From positions 1,612,001-1,676,000 of the forward strand of contig NZ_OY284433.1 in assembly GCF_958304185.1 (NCBI RefSeq): a stretch of DNA of 64,000 nt, given 5' to 3'. A program made the position numbers and the translations under genes. Positions 50,608 through 59,311 of the stretch are shown here, piece after piece; the stretch's first letter is position 1, and every line of letters begins with the position of its first letter. The notes under the pieces were generated by a model. It made no database searches, was not told where the DNA came from, and saw only the letters and a program-made list of their open reading frames with translations. Source of the DNA: an uncultured Erythrobacter sp. (GTDB lineage Bacteria; Pseudomonadota; Alphaproteobacteria; Sphingomonadales; Sphingomonadaceae).

Positions 50608-50824
50608 AGTGAAGCCCTTGGCCGTGTGTCCTGTATCCAGCGATAGCTTGCAGCATCCGCGATTGCCAAGCAAACCCTGACGCGGGAGGCCCTCAGCGCG
50701 ATGGACGTGGGGGGCCATTCCGGCTTACGGTCATCAAGCCCGCTTGAAAGGCGTGTTTTAGATCACTAATACAGTAGCGATTGCCCTGACGCTGCGGCGC
50801 GGGTTTGAGGGAGCACGAATTGGC

Positions 50825-52036
50825 ATGAGCACCGAAACGCAGACGGCAACCGCGACCCCCTTCTCGCTCACCCCGCCCGATCCGGTGCCGCAAGTTGCGC
50901 CCGAACAGGCGGCGGGCCTTGTGCCGGTCAGCACCGAGCAGAAGTCCAAGCTCGACACCAAGGTCGATGCCTTCGTCAATGAACTGGTGACGATCGACGC
51001 CAATTCGCCCGCTTTTGGCGAGAAGGTCGATCAGATCACCCGCATGGGTCAGGAACAGATCCGCTCGGCCGCGGCCATGTCGAACCGCTTCCTGGATCGC
51101 CCGGTGCGCGCGATGGACGGCGATGGCACGGTGGGCAAGGACTTGGCCGAACTGCGCCGCACGGTCGAAGATCTCGATCCCGGCCGCAAAGGCAAGCTGT
51201 CCGGCCCGCGCAAGATCCTCGGGATCATTCCGTTCGGCAACAAGCTGAAGAATTATTTCGATAGCTACACATCCGCGCAGGGACATATCTCGTCGATCCT
51301 CCAGCGGCTGGAAAGCGGCAAGAAGGAACTGCACCTCGATAACGCCGCCATCGATACCGAACGGCAGAAGCTGTGGGCGGCGATGGGCGAGCTGGAGCAG
51401 ATGATCCACATCGCCAAGACGCTCGATGCGCGGCTGGAGGCGAAGGCGCTGGAACTCGATAGCTCCGATCCGGCCAAGGCCAAGGCGTTGCGGGAAAGCG
51501 CGCTGTTCTATGTCCGCCAGCGCACGCAGGATCTGCTGACCCAGATGGCGGTGAGCGTACAGGGCTACCTCGCGCTCGATCTGGTCAAGAAGAACAATGT
51601 CGAACTGGTCAAGGGCGTCGACCGCGCCAGCACCACCACCGTGGGCGCGCTGCGCACTGCGGTGACCGTGGCGCAGGCGATGACCAACCAGCGCCTCGTG
51701 CTCGGCCAGATCACGGCGCTGAACAAGACCACCAGCGACATCATCGATTCGACCAGCACGCTGCTGCGCGAACAGACCGCGCAGATCCACGAGCAGGCGG
51801 CATCCTCCACGATCCCGCTCGAGACGCTGCAACGCGCGTTCCAGAACATCTATGACACGATGGACGAGGTCGACAATTTCAAGGTCCGCGCGCTCGATTC
51901 GATGAAGCAGACTGTCACCGTGCTAACCGCCGAGGTCGAGAAGTCGAAGGGCTATATCGCGCGCGCCGAAGGGCAATCGCAGGCGCAGGCCAAGGTTGCT
52001 TCGCAGACGCCCTCGCTGCTGGCACTGGATAAATAA
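50825..52036 (+). CDS. TelA-like toxic anion resistance family protein
   Basis: 403 residues, no membrane span, highly helical. Blocks such as FGNKLKNYFDSYTSAQGHISSILQRLESGKKELHLDNAAIDTERQKLW, YVRQRTQDLLTQMAVSVQGYLALDLVKKNNVELVKGVDRASTTTVGALRTAVTVAQAMTNQRLVL and VDNFKVRALDSMKQTVTVL are typical of TelA/YaaN. Family members are linked to tellurite and antimicrobial tolerance, but the activity is unknown. The stop overlaps the next ATG by one base (TAATG), so it is coupled to a membrane partner as in the Bacillus yaaN-xpaC pair. Confidence 0.9.
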   Translation: MSTETQTATATPFSLTPPDPVPQVAPEQAAGLVPVSTEQKSKLDTKVDAFVNELVTIDANSPAFGEKVDQITRMGQEQIRSAAAMSNRFLDRPVRAMDGDGTVGKDLAELRRTVEDLDPGRKGKLSGPRKILGIIPFGNKLKNYFDSYTSAQGHISSILQRLESGKKELHLDNAAIDTERQKLWAAMGELEQMIHIAKTLDARLEAKALELDSSDPAKAKALRESALFYVRQRTQDLLTQMAVSVQGYLALDLVKKNNVELVKGVDRASTTTVGALRTAVTVAQAMTNQRLVLGQITALNKTTSDIIDSTSTLLREQTAQIHEQAASSTIPLETLQRAFQNIYDTMDEVDNFKVRALDSMKQTVTVLTAEVEKSKGYIARAEGQSQAQAKVASQTPSLLALDK

Positions 52037-52863
52037 TGCCCGACACCACCCGCGAGAGTGACCGCATTCTGCGCGAGGCGAAAACCAGCCTCGCGGTGCA
52101 GCGCGATGGCGGGACGCATCGGCCTGGCCTGCGCGGGGCAAGCATCGGCAAGGCCTCGGCCGAGCTGAAGATGAAGAGCCTGCTCACCAAGGTGCGCAAT
52201 GTCGCGCTGGCTATCTTTGCGATCTGGCTGGGCGCGGGGATTGCGGGCGCGTTCCTTAACGGCATCGGGTTCTGGGGCGTCATGGCGGTGGTCATCGCCA
52301 CGGCTATTGCTGTCGCCGTGTTTTCGAGCTTTCCCAAGGTCAAGGTGCCCAAGCGTGCCGAGCTGAAGCAGGGCAACCCGAGCCAAATGGTCGCGCGCAC
52401 CGAGCTGTGGCTTGAGGCGCAGCGCCCGGCACTTCCCCCGCCGGCACAGGCGCTGGTCGATCAGCTGGGGGTGCAGCTCGATGCGCTCGGGCTGCAATTG
52501 AAGGGCCTCGGCGACAACGAACCGGCGATGGCCGAAGTGCGCGAGCTGGTGGGCGAGTATATCCCCGAGACGATCGACAACTACCGCAAGGTTCCGGTGC
52601 ATCTGCGCGCCGAGGAATATGCCGGCAAGACCGCCGACGAGCGCCTCACCGAAAGCCTCACCAAGCTTTCGGGCGAGGTTGACCGCGTCACCCGGCGGCT
52701 GGCCGAAGGCGCGCTGGATGATCTGGCGATCAAGAGCCGTTATCTCGAATACCGCTATGGCGGGGCCGAGGCGCTGGAGGATCTGACCGGCGGCGGCGGG
52801 ATGCCCGATACCGGCGTGCCGCTCCCCGATTTCTCGGCCGTTCCCAGCAAGCAGGCCAAATAG
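52036..52863 (+). CDS. XpaC-like membrane partner of TelA
   Basis: 275 residues. A basic N-terminus, then two spans (about 51-72, VRNVALAIFAIWLGAGIAGAF, and 77-95, FWGVMAVVIATAIAVAVFSSF), then a helical cytoplasmic part with ELWLEAQRPALPPPAQALVDQL, VPVHLRAEEYAGKTADERLTESLTKLSGEVDRV. The layout (2TM plus 5-bromo-4-chloroindolyl phosphate hydrolysis-type helical domain) and the gene order after telA suggest the XpaC role. Family assignment rests on context more than on motifs. Confidence 0.6.
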   Translation: MPDTTRESDRILREAKTSLAVQRDGGTHRPGLRGASIGKASAELKMKSLLTKVRNVALAIFAIWLGAGIAGAFLNGIGFWGVMAVVIATAIAVAVFSSFPKVKVPKRAELKQGNPSQMVARTELWLEAQRPALPPPAQALVDQLGVQLDALGLQLKGLGDNEPAMAEVRELVGEYIPETIDNYRKVPVHLRAEEYAGKTADERLTESLTKLSGEVDRVTRRLAEGALDDLAIKSRYLEYRYGGAEALEDLTGGGGMPDTGVPLPDFSAVPSKQAK

Positions 52864-52878
52864 CAGGAGCGCTGAGCC

Positions 52879-53178
52879 ATGCGCGTGACCCTTCCCCACG
52901 ATCTCACCAAGGATGAAGTGCGCCGCCGGATGCGCGCCCATGCGGACGAGATCGGCAGCTTCTTTCCGCCGGGCCTCGCCAAGGTGACGACCGACTGGCC
53001 GACTGAAGACCGGATGACGATCACCGCACAGGTGGTCGGCCAGACCATTCCCGGCGGGGTCGAAGTGCGCGATCACGACGTGGTGATCGAAATGGAGCTG
53101 CCGCTGCTGCTCAGCGTGATGAAGGGGCCGTTGGAAGCGGCGGTGAAGAAGGAAGGCGGGCGGCTACTCGCGCCCTGA
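52879..53178 (+). CDS. Polyhydroxyalkanoic acid system-like small protein
   Basis: 99 residues. It starts VTLPHDLTKDEVRRRMRAHADEI and ends ELPLLLSVMKGPLEAAVKKEGGRLL, matching the short alpha/beta protein of the PHA_gran_rgn family seen in many proteobacteria. Despite the name, there are no phaC or phasin genes nearby, and members occur in genomes without PHA synthesis. CAGGAGCG lies before the ATG. It is 15 bp after the XpaC-like gene and likely in the same operon. Confidence 0.6.
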   Translation: MRVTLPHDLTKDEVRRRMRAHADEIGSFFPPGLAKVTTDWPTEDRMTITAQVVGQTIPGGVEVRDHDVVIEMELPLLLSVMKGPLEAAVKKEGGRLLAP

Positions 53179-53237
53179 CCATCCGGCCTCGACCACCCAG
53201 TTTCCCCACCCGCTTTTGATTGCCAAGCCACAACCCA

Positions 53238-53259
53238 TGTGTCATAAATATTGGACACA
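53238..53259 (+). promoter_or_regulatory. TGT-N12-ACA dyad upstream of the phytochrome operon
   Basis: TGT (53240-53242) is followed by 12 bases and ACA (53255-53257). Symmetry extends outward: TGTGTC at 53238-53243 and GACACA at 53254-53259 are exact inverse copies. TGT-N12-ACA is the recognition pattern of PpsR/CrtJ, the redox- and light-linked repressor of photosynthesis genes. The site lies 95 bp before the heme oxygenase start. No ppsR or photosynthesis gene is in the window. Confidence 0.4.
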
Positions 53260-53353
53260 AATAACTGCCTAGTTTGCCTTACACTCGGGTCAGATGCCGA
53301 GGATAATGGGCAATTCGGCTGCGGGGCCGATTCGGGCGGAAAGGACGGGTGGT

Positions 53354-53944
53354 ATGGCACCGGTCAAGGATAGTGCAGCGGCAGACGACAGCCTGAGAAC
53401 GCACCTGCGCGCTGCCACCATGGCCGCGCATGACCTGCTCGATCACGCCATGCAGGCCGCGAGCGGCTGGCAGACCCGCTCTGATTATGCCCGCTTCCTC
53501 GCGCTCCAGCACGCCGCGCGTGTGCCGCTGGAAGCATGGCTAGCGGACCATGCGCCCGGTGATCTTTCGCCCCCGCCGCAGACCCCGCTGCTCGCCCGCG
53601 ATCTCGCCGCGCTCGGGCTGGACTTGCCTGCGGCCGCGCCGGGTCTGACACCTGCCATACCCGCCCCCGGTGAGGCGCTGGGCACGGCCTGGGTGCTGGC
53701 CGGATCGGCGCTCGGCAATCGGGCGATTGCCAAGCAGGTCGTCCGGATCGGCGGCGGGGAATGGCCCACCGCCTTTCTCGGCGACGACACGATGATGGCC
53801 TTCTGGCAAGGGCTTCGCGCCCGGATCGAACGGCCTGCCGAACCGGACGAGGCCGAGGGTGCGACCCGCGCCGCCGAAGCAGTGTTCGCACATTTCCTCG
53901 GCGTTGCAGAGCAAAGTCAGGCACCTGAAGGCCTGCCCGCATGA
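53354..53944 (+). CDS. Biliverdin-producing heme oxygenase (BphO-like)
   Basis: 196 residues. LRTHLRAATMAAHDLLDHAMQ holds the proximal haem His (AAHDLLD), and ALGTAWVLAGSALGNRAIAKQV is the distal helix segment with the GSxLG kink found in bacterial heme oxygenases. It opens haem to biliverdin, the chromophore of the phytochrome encoded next. The two genes overlap by 4 bases (ATGA), so they are co-translated. MAPVKDS is chosen as start because AAGGA lies 9 bases upstream; Mets at 53294 and 53306 would add about 16-20 residues unlike the family. Confidence 0.85.
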   Translation: MAPVKDSAAADDSLRTHLRAATMAAHDLLDHAMQAASGWQTRSDYARFLALQHAARVPLEAWLADHAPGDLSPPPQTPLLARDLAALGLDLPAAAPGLTPAIPAPGEALGTAWVLAGSALGNRAIAKQVVRIGGGEWPTAFLGDDTMMAFWQGLRARIERPAEPDEAEGATRAAEAVFAHFLGVAEQSQAPEGLPA

Positions 53945-56490
53945 ACCTGCACCAGCGCAACGACACGCTCTCTGAGTGTGACCGCGAGGCGATCCACCAT
54001 ATCGCTGCGGTGCAGACCTTCGGCGGGTTAATCGCCGCCGATCCGCAGGGCCGGGTGGTGCAGGCGTCCGCCAATATCGCCGAACTGCTCGGGCTGGCAG
54101 ACCGGCCCGCCCCGGGCACACCGCTGGCCGCCATTATCGCCCCTGACGCCCTGACAGCGCTCAACCAGGCAATCGCCGGGCTCACCGGGGTCGACACCCT
54201 CGAACGCCGCTTCGGGCTTGATCTGAGCGGCAAGGGCCAGCAGTTCGACTGCGCGGTGCACGTCAGCGGCGGGCTGCGGGTGATCGAGTTCGAACGCCAC
54301 GCCCGCAATGATTTTGCTGACCATGTCAGTATGATCGTCCCCGTGATCGCGCAGCTGGAACAGGCCACAAGCGTCGCCGCCCTGTGCGACACCGCCGCGC
54401 GGCTGGTGCGGCAGATGACCGGCTATGACCGGGTGATGATCTACCGCTTCCACCCCGACGAAAGCGGCGAGGCGATCGCCGAAGATCGTGACGACGCGCT
54501 CGAACCCTTCAAGGGCCTGCGCTATCCAGCTGCCGACATCCCTCAACAGGCGCGCGAACTGTTCCGCCGTAACCGCTTCCGGATCATCGCCGACATGGAT
54601 TCGGAGCCCGTCCCGATCCTACCCGCGACCGGCCCGGACGGCACACCGCTCGACCTGTCGATGTCGATGCTGCGCTCGCACTCGAAAATGCACCTCGCCT
54701 ATATGCGCAACATGGGCGTGGGTGCGTCACTGGCGATTGCGATCGTCCGGCATGACCGGCTGTGGGGCATGATCTCGTGCCACCACCGCGAAGCGCGCCT
54801 GCCGCCCTACTCGCTGCGCACTGTGGCCGAATTGCTGAGCCAGACCTTCTCGCTGATGCTCGACCGTATTCTGGTGGCGCAGGCCGAGGCTTTGCGGGAA
54901 CGCGCGCGGCAGTTGAACGACCGGCTGCTGCTGCGGCTGGCAGGCGGCGTCACGCTGGCGGACAGTCTGCCGATGATCGAGGAGCTGCTGCGCGGCACGA
55001 TCCAGCACGACGGCATCTCGTTGTTCGCAGACGGTGAATATCGCGCCAGCGGCGAAGCGCCCAGTGAAGCCGAATTCCGCGCCATCGCCCCGCTGCTCGC
55101 CAGCACACTGGGCGGGGCGACGCATTCCAGCACTCGGCTGGCCGATCAGATCACCGAAGCGGCCGGTTTCGCGCACCGGGCGGCGGGCGCGCTGGTGCTG
55201 CCGCTGTCGCGCGGCACACGCGATTCGCTGGTGCTGTGGCGCCGGCCGCTCGACCGTGTGGTAACATGGGCCGGTGATCCGACGAAGGCAGCGGCGGCTC
55301 CGGGCGAGTTGCTCCAGCCGCGTTCCAGCTTTGCCGCTTGGGCCGAAACTGTGCGCGGCCACAGCGCCGACTGGAGCGCCGACGAATGCGAGATCGCCGC
55401 ACGGCTGCGCCGGACGTTGATCGAAGTGATCCTGCGCATGAGCGAGGATCTGACCCGCGAACGCGCCCGCGCCGCCGAGCAGCAGGACCTGCTGATCGCC
55501 GAGCTCAATCACCGGGTGCGCAACATCCTCGGCCTGATCCGCGCGCTGGTGGCGCAATCGCAAGCCGAGGCGCTGAGCGTGCCCGGCTTTGCCGCCATCA
55601 TCGGCGGCAGGATTGCTGCGCTGGCGGCGGCGCATGACAACATCACCGCAAGAAACTGGGGCCCGGCCAGCCTGATGCGCCTGATCGAGGCGGAGCTCGC
55701 CCCCTATTGCGGCGCGGACCGCGCGCGGGTCCGGCTGGTGGGTGACGACGTGCTGGTCGCGCCCGAAGCCTACACCATCCTCGCGCTGGTGGTGCATGAA
55801 CTCGCCACCAATTCGGCCAAGTACGGCAGCCTGTCGGCCCGCGCCGGATCGGTCGAGGTGGCCCTCGCGCGCACCGCCTTTGGCGATCTGTCGCTACGCT
55901 GGCGCGAGGCGGGCGGCCCGCCGGTGACCGCGCCGACCCGGTCGGGTTTCGGATCGACCATCATCAATCGCTCAGTCCCGCATGACCTCGGCGGAGAGGC
56001 CGATGTGCGTTACAAGCTGGCCGGATTCGAAGCGGATTTCCTGGTGCCCGCGCGCTATCTCACCGCGCCGGACAGCACCGCCCGCACCCTCGCGCCGTGC
56101 CCGCCCGAGCCGCAGCGCATTCCCGCCTCCCAGTCCCCCGCCGGCCAGCCGGGGCGCGTGCTGGTGGTTGAGGACAGCATCATCATCGCGCTCGACACCG
56201 AGGAGAACCTCAAGCGTCTGGGCGTGGGCAATGTGCAACTCGAAAGTTCGGTCACCGGCGCATTGGCGGCGATCGCTGACAGCCCGCCCGATTTTGCGAT
56301 CATCGACTTCAACCTCGGCGGCGAATCCTCCGAGCCGATTGCCGATGCCTTGCGGGCAGCCGGTGTGCGCTTCGTGCTGGCGACCGGCTATGCCGAAGGC
56401 GCGGGCAGTTTCGAGCGGCTGGGCGCGGCAGCCGTGCTGCGCAAGCCCTATGGCATGACCGAGATCGAACGCTTGCTGGCCGACGCCTGA
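53941..56490 (+). CDS. Bacteriophytochrome histidine kinase (PAS-GAF-PHY-HWE) with C-terminal receiver
   Basis: 849 residues. C13 in SECDREAIH is the biliverdin-binding Cys. PAS (20-125), GAF (145-310; YPAADIPQQARELFRRNRFRII and MHLAYMRNMGVGASLAIA, with the conserved Asp and His) and PHY (320-490) follow. The kinase is of the HWE/HisKA_2 type: H524 in ELNHRVRNILGLIRAL, VVHELATNSAKYGSLS and WREAGGP. The receiver (735-845) carries D789 in IIDFNLGG and Lys in LRKPYGM. It is a red/far-red light sensor. The downstream partner is not in the window; HWE kinases often feed the PhyR general stress pathway. Confidence 0.95.
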   Translation: MNLHQRNDTLSECDREAIHHIAAVQTFGGLIAADPQGRVVQASANIAELLGLADRPAPGTPLAAIIAPDALTALNQAIAGLTGVDTLERRFGLDLSGKGQQFDCAVHVSGGLRVIEFERHARNDFADHVSMIVPVIAQLEQATSVAALCDTAARLVRQMTGYDRVMIYRFHPDESGEAIAEDRDDALEPFKGLRYPAADIPQQARELFRRNRFRIIADMDSEPVPILPATGPDGTPLDLSMSMLRSHSKMHLAYMRNMGVGASLAIAIVRHDRLWGMISCHHREARLPPYSLRTVAELLSQTFSLMLDRILVAQAEALRERARQLNDRLLLRLAGGVTLADSLPMIEELLRGTIQHDGISLFADGEYRASGEAPSEAEFRAIAPLLASTLGGATHSSTRLADQITEAAGFAHRAAGALVLPLSRGTRDSLVLWRRPLDRVVTWAGDPTKAAAAPGELLQPRSSFAAWAETVRGHSADWSADECEIAARLRRTLIEVILRMSEDLTRERARAAEQQDLLIAELNHRVRNILGLIRALVAQSQAEALSVPGFAAIIGGRIAALAAAHDNITARNWGPASLMRLIEAELAPYCGADRARVRLVGDDVLVAPEAYTILALVVHELATNSAKYGSLSARAGSVEVALARTAFGDLSLRWREAGGPPVTAPTRSGFGSTIINRSVPHDLGGEADVRYKLAGFEADFLVPARYLTAPDSTARTLAPCPPEPQRIPASQSPAGQPGRVLVVEDSIIIALDTEENLKRLGVGNVQLESSVTGALAAIADSPPDFAIIDFNLGGESSEPIADALRAAGVRFVLATGYAEGAGSFERLGAAAVLRKPYGMTEIERLLADA

Positions 56491-56493
56491 CGA

Positions 56494-57294
56494 TTAGGCC
56501 GCGCGGGTCAGCAACGTCACTTCGGCCCGGCTGAAGTCCAAACTGGCGAGCCCTTGGGCCACCAGACACTCCCCCGCCCCGGCCCGCGCTGACCCATCGC
56601 GCGCGGCAACCTCGCCTGCGAGCGGCAGCACCAGCAGCGCGCCGGTATAGGCATCAAGCGTGGCGGCATCGGGTGCGCCTTCGATCCGGTCCAGCCGGAA
56701 ATGCGGGCCATCAACGAGCGCGGGGCCGCTGGCAATCGAGCGGCGATGCTCGGCGGCATAGGGCACGCCCTCAGCCACCGCTAAAGCACGCTCCAGATGC
56801 AATTCGCGCGGGCGGCCATAGTCGTAGAGGCGGAAAGTGGTCTCGCTCGTCTGCTGGACTTCGACCAGCGACAGGCCGGGGCCGATGGCGTGGACGGTGC
56901 CGGCGGGCAGGTAGAACAGATCGCCCGCCCGCGCCGGGTGCCAGGTGAGCAGCGCCTCGATCGTGCCATCAAGCGCGGCGGCTGCGATTTCCTCAGGGGT
57001 CACGTCCCGCTCGAACCCGATGGCGAGACGCGCGTCAGGCTCGGCATCGAGCACCAGCCAGCACTCCTCCTTGCCCGCTTCGCCTGCCAGCGCGGTGTCA
57101 TCGGAGGGATGGACCTGCACCGATAGCTTCTCGGAGGTGAAGAGGTACTTCACCAGCACCTGCGGCACTTCGGGCGGCGGTTCGAACCAGATCTCGCCGA
57201 TCCGCTCCCCGGCCGGGGCCACGAAGGGCGCGGGCAGGACGTCGCGGCCCCAGACCTTGTCAACCATGCGGGTGGGAAGCTGGCGGGCGGTCAC
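56494..57294 (-). CDS. manA: Class I mannose-6-phosphate isomerase
   Basis: 266 residues, the short bacterial cupin form. Metal ligands appear in LSVQVHPSDD (Gln and His), AGKEECWLVLD (Glu) and LPAGTVHAIGPG (His). It interconverts fructose-6-phosphate and mannose-6-phosphate, the entry to GDP-mannose. Its start overlaps the end of the GDP-mannose pyrophosphorylase gene by 4 bases, so the two are coupled. The stop lies 3 bases from the convergent phytochrome gene stop. Confidence 0.88.
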   Translation of the reverse strand: MTARQLPTRMVDKVWGRDVLPAPFVAPAGERIGEIWFEPPPEVPQVLVKYLFTSEKLSVQVHPSDDTALAGEAGKEECWLVLDAEPDARLAIGFERDVTPEEIAAAALDGTIEALLTWHPARAGDLFYLPAGTVHAIGPGLSLVEVQQTSETTFRLYDYGRPRELHLERALAVAEGVPYAAEHRRSIASGPALVDGPHFRLDRIEGAPDAATLDAYTGALLVLPLAGEVAARDGSARAGAGECLVAQGLASLDFSRAEVTLLTRAA

Positions 57295-58331
57295 TGGTTG
57301 ACGGCTCCGGGCAGCTTGCCGACCGCCTGCGCGCCGTCGCGCGTGGTGACCAGCACCTCGCCGCCGGAGACGATGATGCAGACATCCGTCAGGCCCACCG
57401 CCGAAATGCGCGGGCCGTCACTCATGGCAAAGACTCCGCTGCATTGGGCAAGATCGGCGCGGCCGCGCACCACATTGCCGGCCGCGTCGGCCTCGCCTTC
57501 GAGCGCTTCACCCAGCGCGGCCCAGTTGCCGATATCCGACCAACCCATGCTGGCAGGCACCATTGCGGCGCGCGCGGTGTTCTCCATGACGGCGTAGTCG
57601 ATCGAATCCCCCTCAATCGCGGCGAAGGGCTCAGCCGCCGGGTGGAAGCGCGCGCCGTCTTCGCTGCCGCCTTCGACCGCTGCGCGGACAAGCCGCGCCA
57701 TCTCCGGGCGGTGCGCGGCGAGTTCGGCCAGCAGGTGTCCGGCGCGGAAGGCGAAGATGCCGCCGTTCCAGCTATACTCCCCGCTGGCGAGATAGGCCTC
57801 GGCCCGCGCCAGATCGGGCTTTTCGACGAATTCGCGGATCGCAAAGCCGCCCGCCAGCGGCTCCCCGCGCCGCAGGTAGCCATAGCCGGTCTCGGGCCGA
57901 TCAGCCGCAATGCCGAAGCTGACGAGATAGTCTTCGCGGGCCAGTGCCGCTGCGGCCAGCGCGGCGGCGCGGAAGGCGGCGCTGTCAGCGATATGGTGAT
58001 CGCTCGGGCAGACCAGCATCACCGCATCTTCAGGCAGCAACGCCGCGGCGAGCGCGATGGCAGGGGCGGTGTTCTTGGCCGCCGGTTCGATCACCAGCCG
58101 CGCGCCGGGCGTATCGCCCAACTGCGCGAGAATGAGATCGGCGTGGGCCGCACCTGCCACCACCATCGGGGCCGCAAAGCGATCATCGCCTGCTACGCGG
58201 CGCACGGCCTGTTCGAACAGCGTCTCATCACTCACCAGCGGCAAGAACGGCTTGGGGCAAGCCTTGCGGCTGACCGGCCACAGCCGCGTGCCGCTGCCGC
58301 CGCACAAGATCACAGGATGGATCGCAGTCAC
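57291..58331 (-). CDS. manC: Mannose-1-phosphate guanylyltransferase
   Basis: 346 residues. It has the nucleotidyltransferase signature PVILCGGSGTRLWPVSRKACPKPF, then VIEPAAKNTAPAIALAA, VCPSDHHI, ETGYGYLRRGEPL, FVEKPDLARAEAYLASGEYSWNGGIFAFRA and VPASMGWSDIGNW. It lacks the C-terminal isomerase domain found in bifunctional enzymes, which fits the separate manA next to it. It makes GDP-mannose for polysaccharides. Phosphomannomutase is not in the window. Confidence 0.93.
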   Translation of the reverse strand: MTAIHPVILCGGSGTRLWPVSRKACPKPFLPLVSDETLFEQAVRRVAGDDRFAAPMVVAGAAHADLILAQLGDTPGARLVIEPAAKNTAPAIALAAALLPEDAVMLVCPSDHHIADSAAFRAAALAAAALAREDYLVSFGIAADRPETGYGYLRRGEPLAGGFAIREFVEKPDLARAEAYLASGEYSWNGGIFAFRAGHLLAELAAHRPEMARLVRAAVEGGSEDGARFHPAAEPFAAIEGDSIDYAVMENTARAAMVPASMGWSDIGNWAALGEALEGEADAAGNVVRGRADLAQCSGVFAMSDGPRISAVGLTDVCIIVSGGEVLVTTRDGAQAVGKLPGAVNQ

Positions 58332-58364
58332 TCGAATACCCCTCGTTTGGGCAAATCTATAGCA

Positions 58365-58385
58365 ACTCGTTGTTCAGAAACGAGT
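58365..58385 (-). terminator. Hairpin between tonB and manC
   Basis: A 7-bp perfect stem (ACTCGTT / AACGAGT) with a 7-base loop lies 33 bases after the tonB stop and 34 before the manC start. It could end the tonB transcript or be an operator for manC; no T-run follows. Confidence 0.4.
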
Positions 58386-58417
58386 CTGATCTGCAAATAA
58401 TTCCGCCACTTGTCCGA

Positions 58418-59143
58418 TTAGAACCACTGCTGGCGCCAATAGAAGGGTGCGGCGACCGGATTGCCGTTGGCATCTTTCGCCGGACGGAAACCGAGCCGCG
58501 CTTCGACCAGCTGGCAGGTGATGCGATCCGCTTCGGCATCGGGGCTGGCGCGATAGACCGAACATCCCCGCGCGCGGCCATCGGTGCCGACGGTTACCCG
58601 GACGATGACCTGCGTACCGCGCCGCGCCGCGCGGCCACCGGGCGGCACGGGATAATCGCGCGCATTATCGATGCTGCCGCTGATATGGACGGGCTTGGAA
58701 ACCGCAATCCCGCCGCGCCCGCTACCGCTATTGCCGCTGCCCGTGCCGGTTCCGCTGCCGGCGGCGCCCGTGCCGTCGCCCGCTGCTGCCGCGCCGGATT
58801 GATTCGCGGTCCCGGTCGATGCGGCGCGGGGCAGCGGCCTATCCTGTTTCACCCGCACGCGCGGCGGCGGACTGGTCACCGGCTGGGCGACCGCGTCGCG
58901 CCCCGGATCGCCCTGCGCGCCCTCATCCGGTTCGGGCTGATTGTCCGGCGGCGGGGGATCGGGCGGCGCGGTGATGGTGACGGTAAAGGTCGACAACACC
59001 TCACGCTCAACCGAGGCGGTAAAATCGGGGGCGAGCGCGCGGGCGAGGCCATAGAGCGCTGCCAGATGCAGCAGCACGATCCCGGCAATCAGCGGCCAGC
59101 TCAGCCGCCGCGGACGGGTCTGGAAGGTGCGGTTGTCGGGCAT
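58418..59143 (-). CDS. TonB-family energy transducer
   Basis: 241 residues. One N-terminal span (about 16-37, PLIAGIVLLHLAALYGLARAL) is followed by a Pro-rich periplasmic linker (DPPPPDNQPEPDEG) and a Gly/Ser/Thr-rich stretch, then the TonB C-terminal domain (about 155-241): YPVPPGGRAARRGTQVIVRVTVGTDGRARGCSVYRASPDAEADRITCQLVEARLGFRPAKD. It couples the proton-motive force (with ExbB/D, not here) to outer-membrane receptors. It lies just downstream of the Oar-like receptor on the same strand. The start MPDNRTFQ gives a normal cytoplasmic tail. Confidence 0.88.
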   Translation of the reverse strand: MPDNRTFQTRPRRLSWPLIAGIVLLHLAALYGLARALAPDFTASVEREVLSTFTVTITAPPDPPPPDNQPEPDEGAQGDPGRDAVAQPVTSPPPRVRVKQDRPLPRAASTGTANQSGAAAAGDGTGAAGSGTGTGSGNSGSGRGGIAVSKPVHISGSIDNARDYPVPPGGRAARRGTQVIVRVTVGTDGRARGCSVYRASPDAEADRITCQLVEARLGFRPAKDANGNPVAAPFYWRQQWF

Positions 59144-59256
59144 GGGCTGTGGCCTGTCCTCGCGTTCGGTCCATTCCGGTTGCGGTTGTCCCAGCAAGCC
59201 GCAGGTTCGGACTATAGCAGACTGGTAGCAATAGGCGATGGAGGCGCTCCAACGCA

Positions 59257-59286
59257 AAAGGGCGGCCCGTTGCCGGACCGCCCTTT
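59257..59286 (-). terminator. Rho-independent terminator of the Oar-like receptor gene
   Basis: A 9-bp stem (AAAGGGCGG / CCGCCCTTT) with a 12-base loop; on the minus strand it is followed by TTTTGCG. It is 25 bases after the receptor stop. Confidence 0.75.
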
Positions 59287-59311
59287 CGTGTTTCAGCAAT
59301 CGCTCAGGCGA

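Noticed and set aside
53294-53353. Earlier starts for the heme oxygenase gene
   Set aside because: The upstream Mets have weaker ribosome-binding sites and add residues not typical of the family; ATG 53354 has AAGGA at good spacing.
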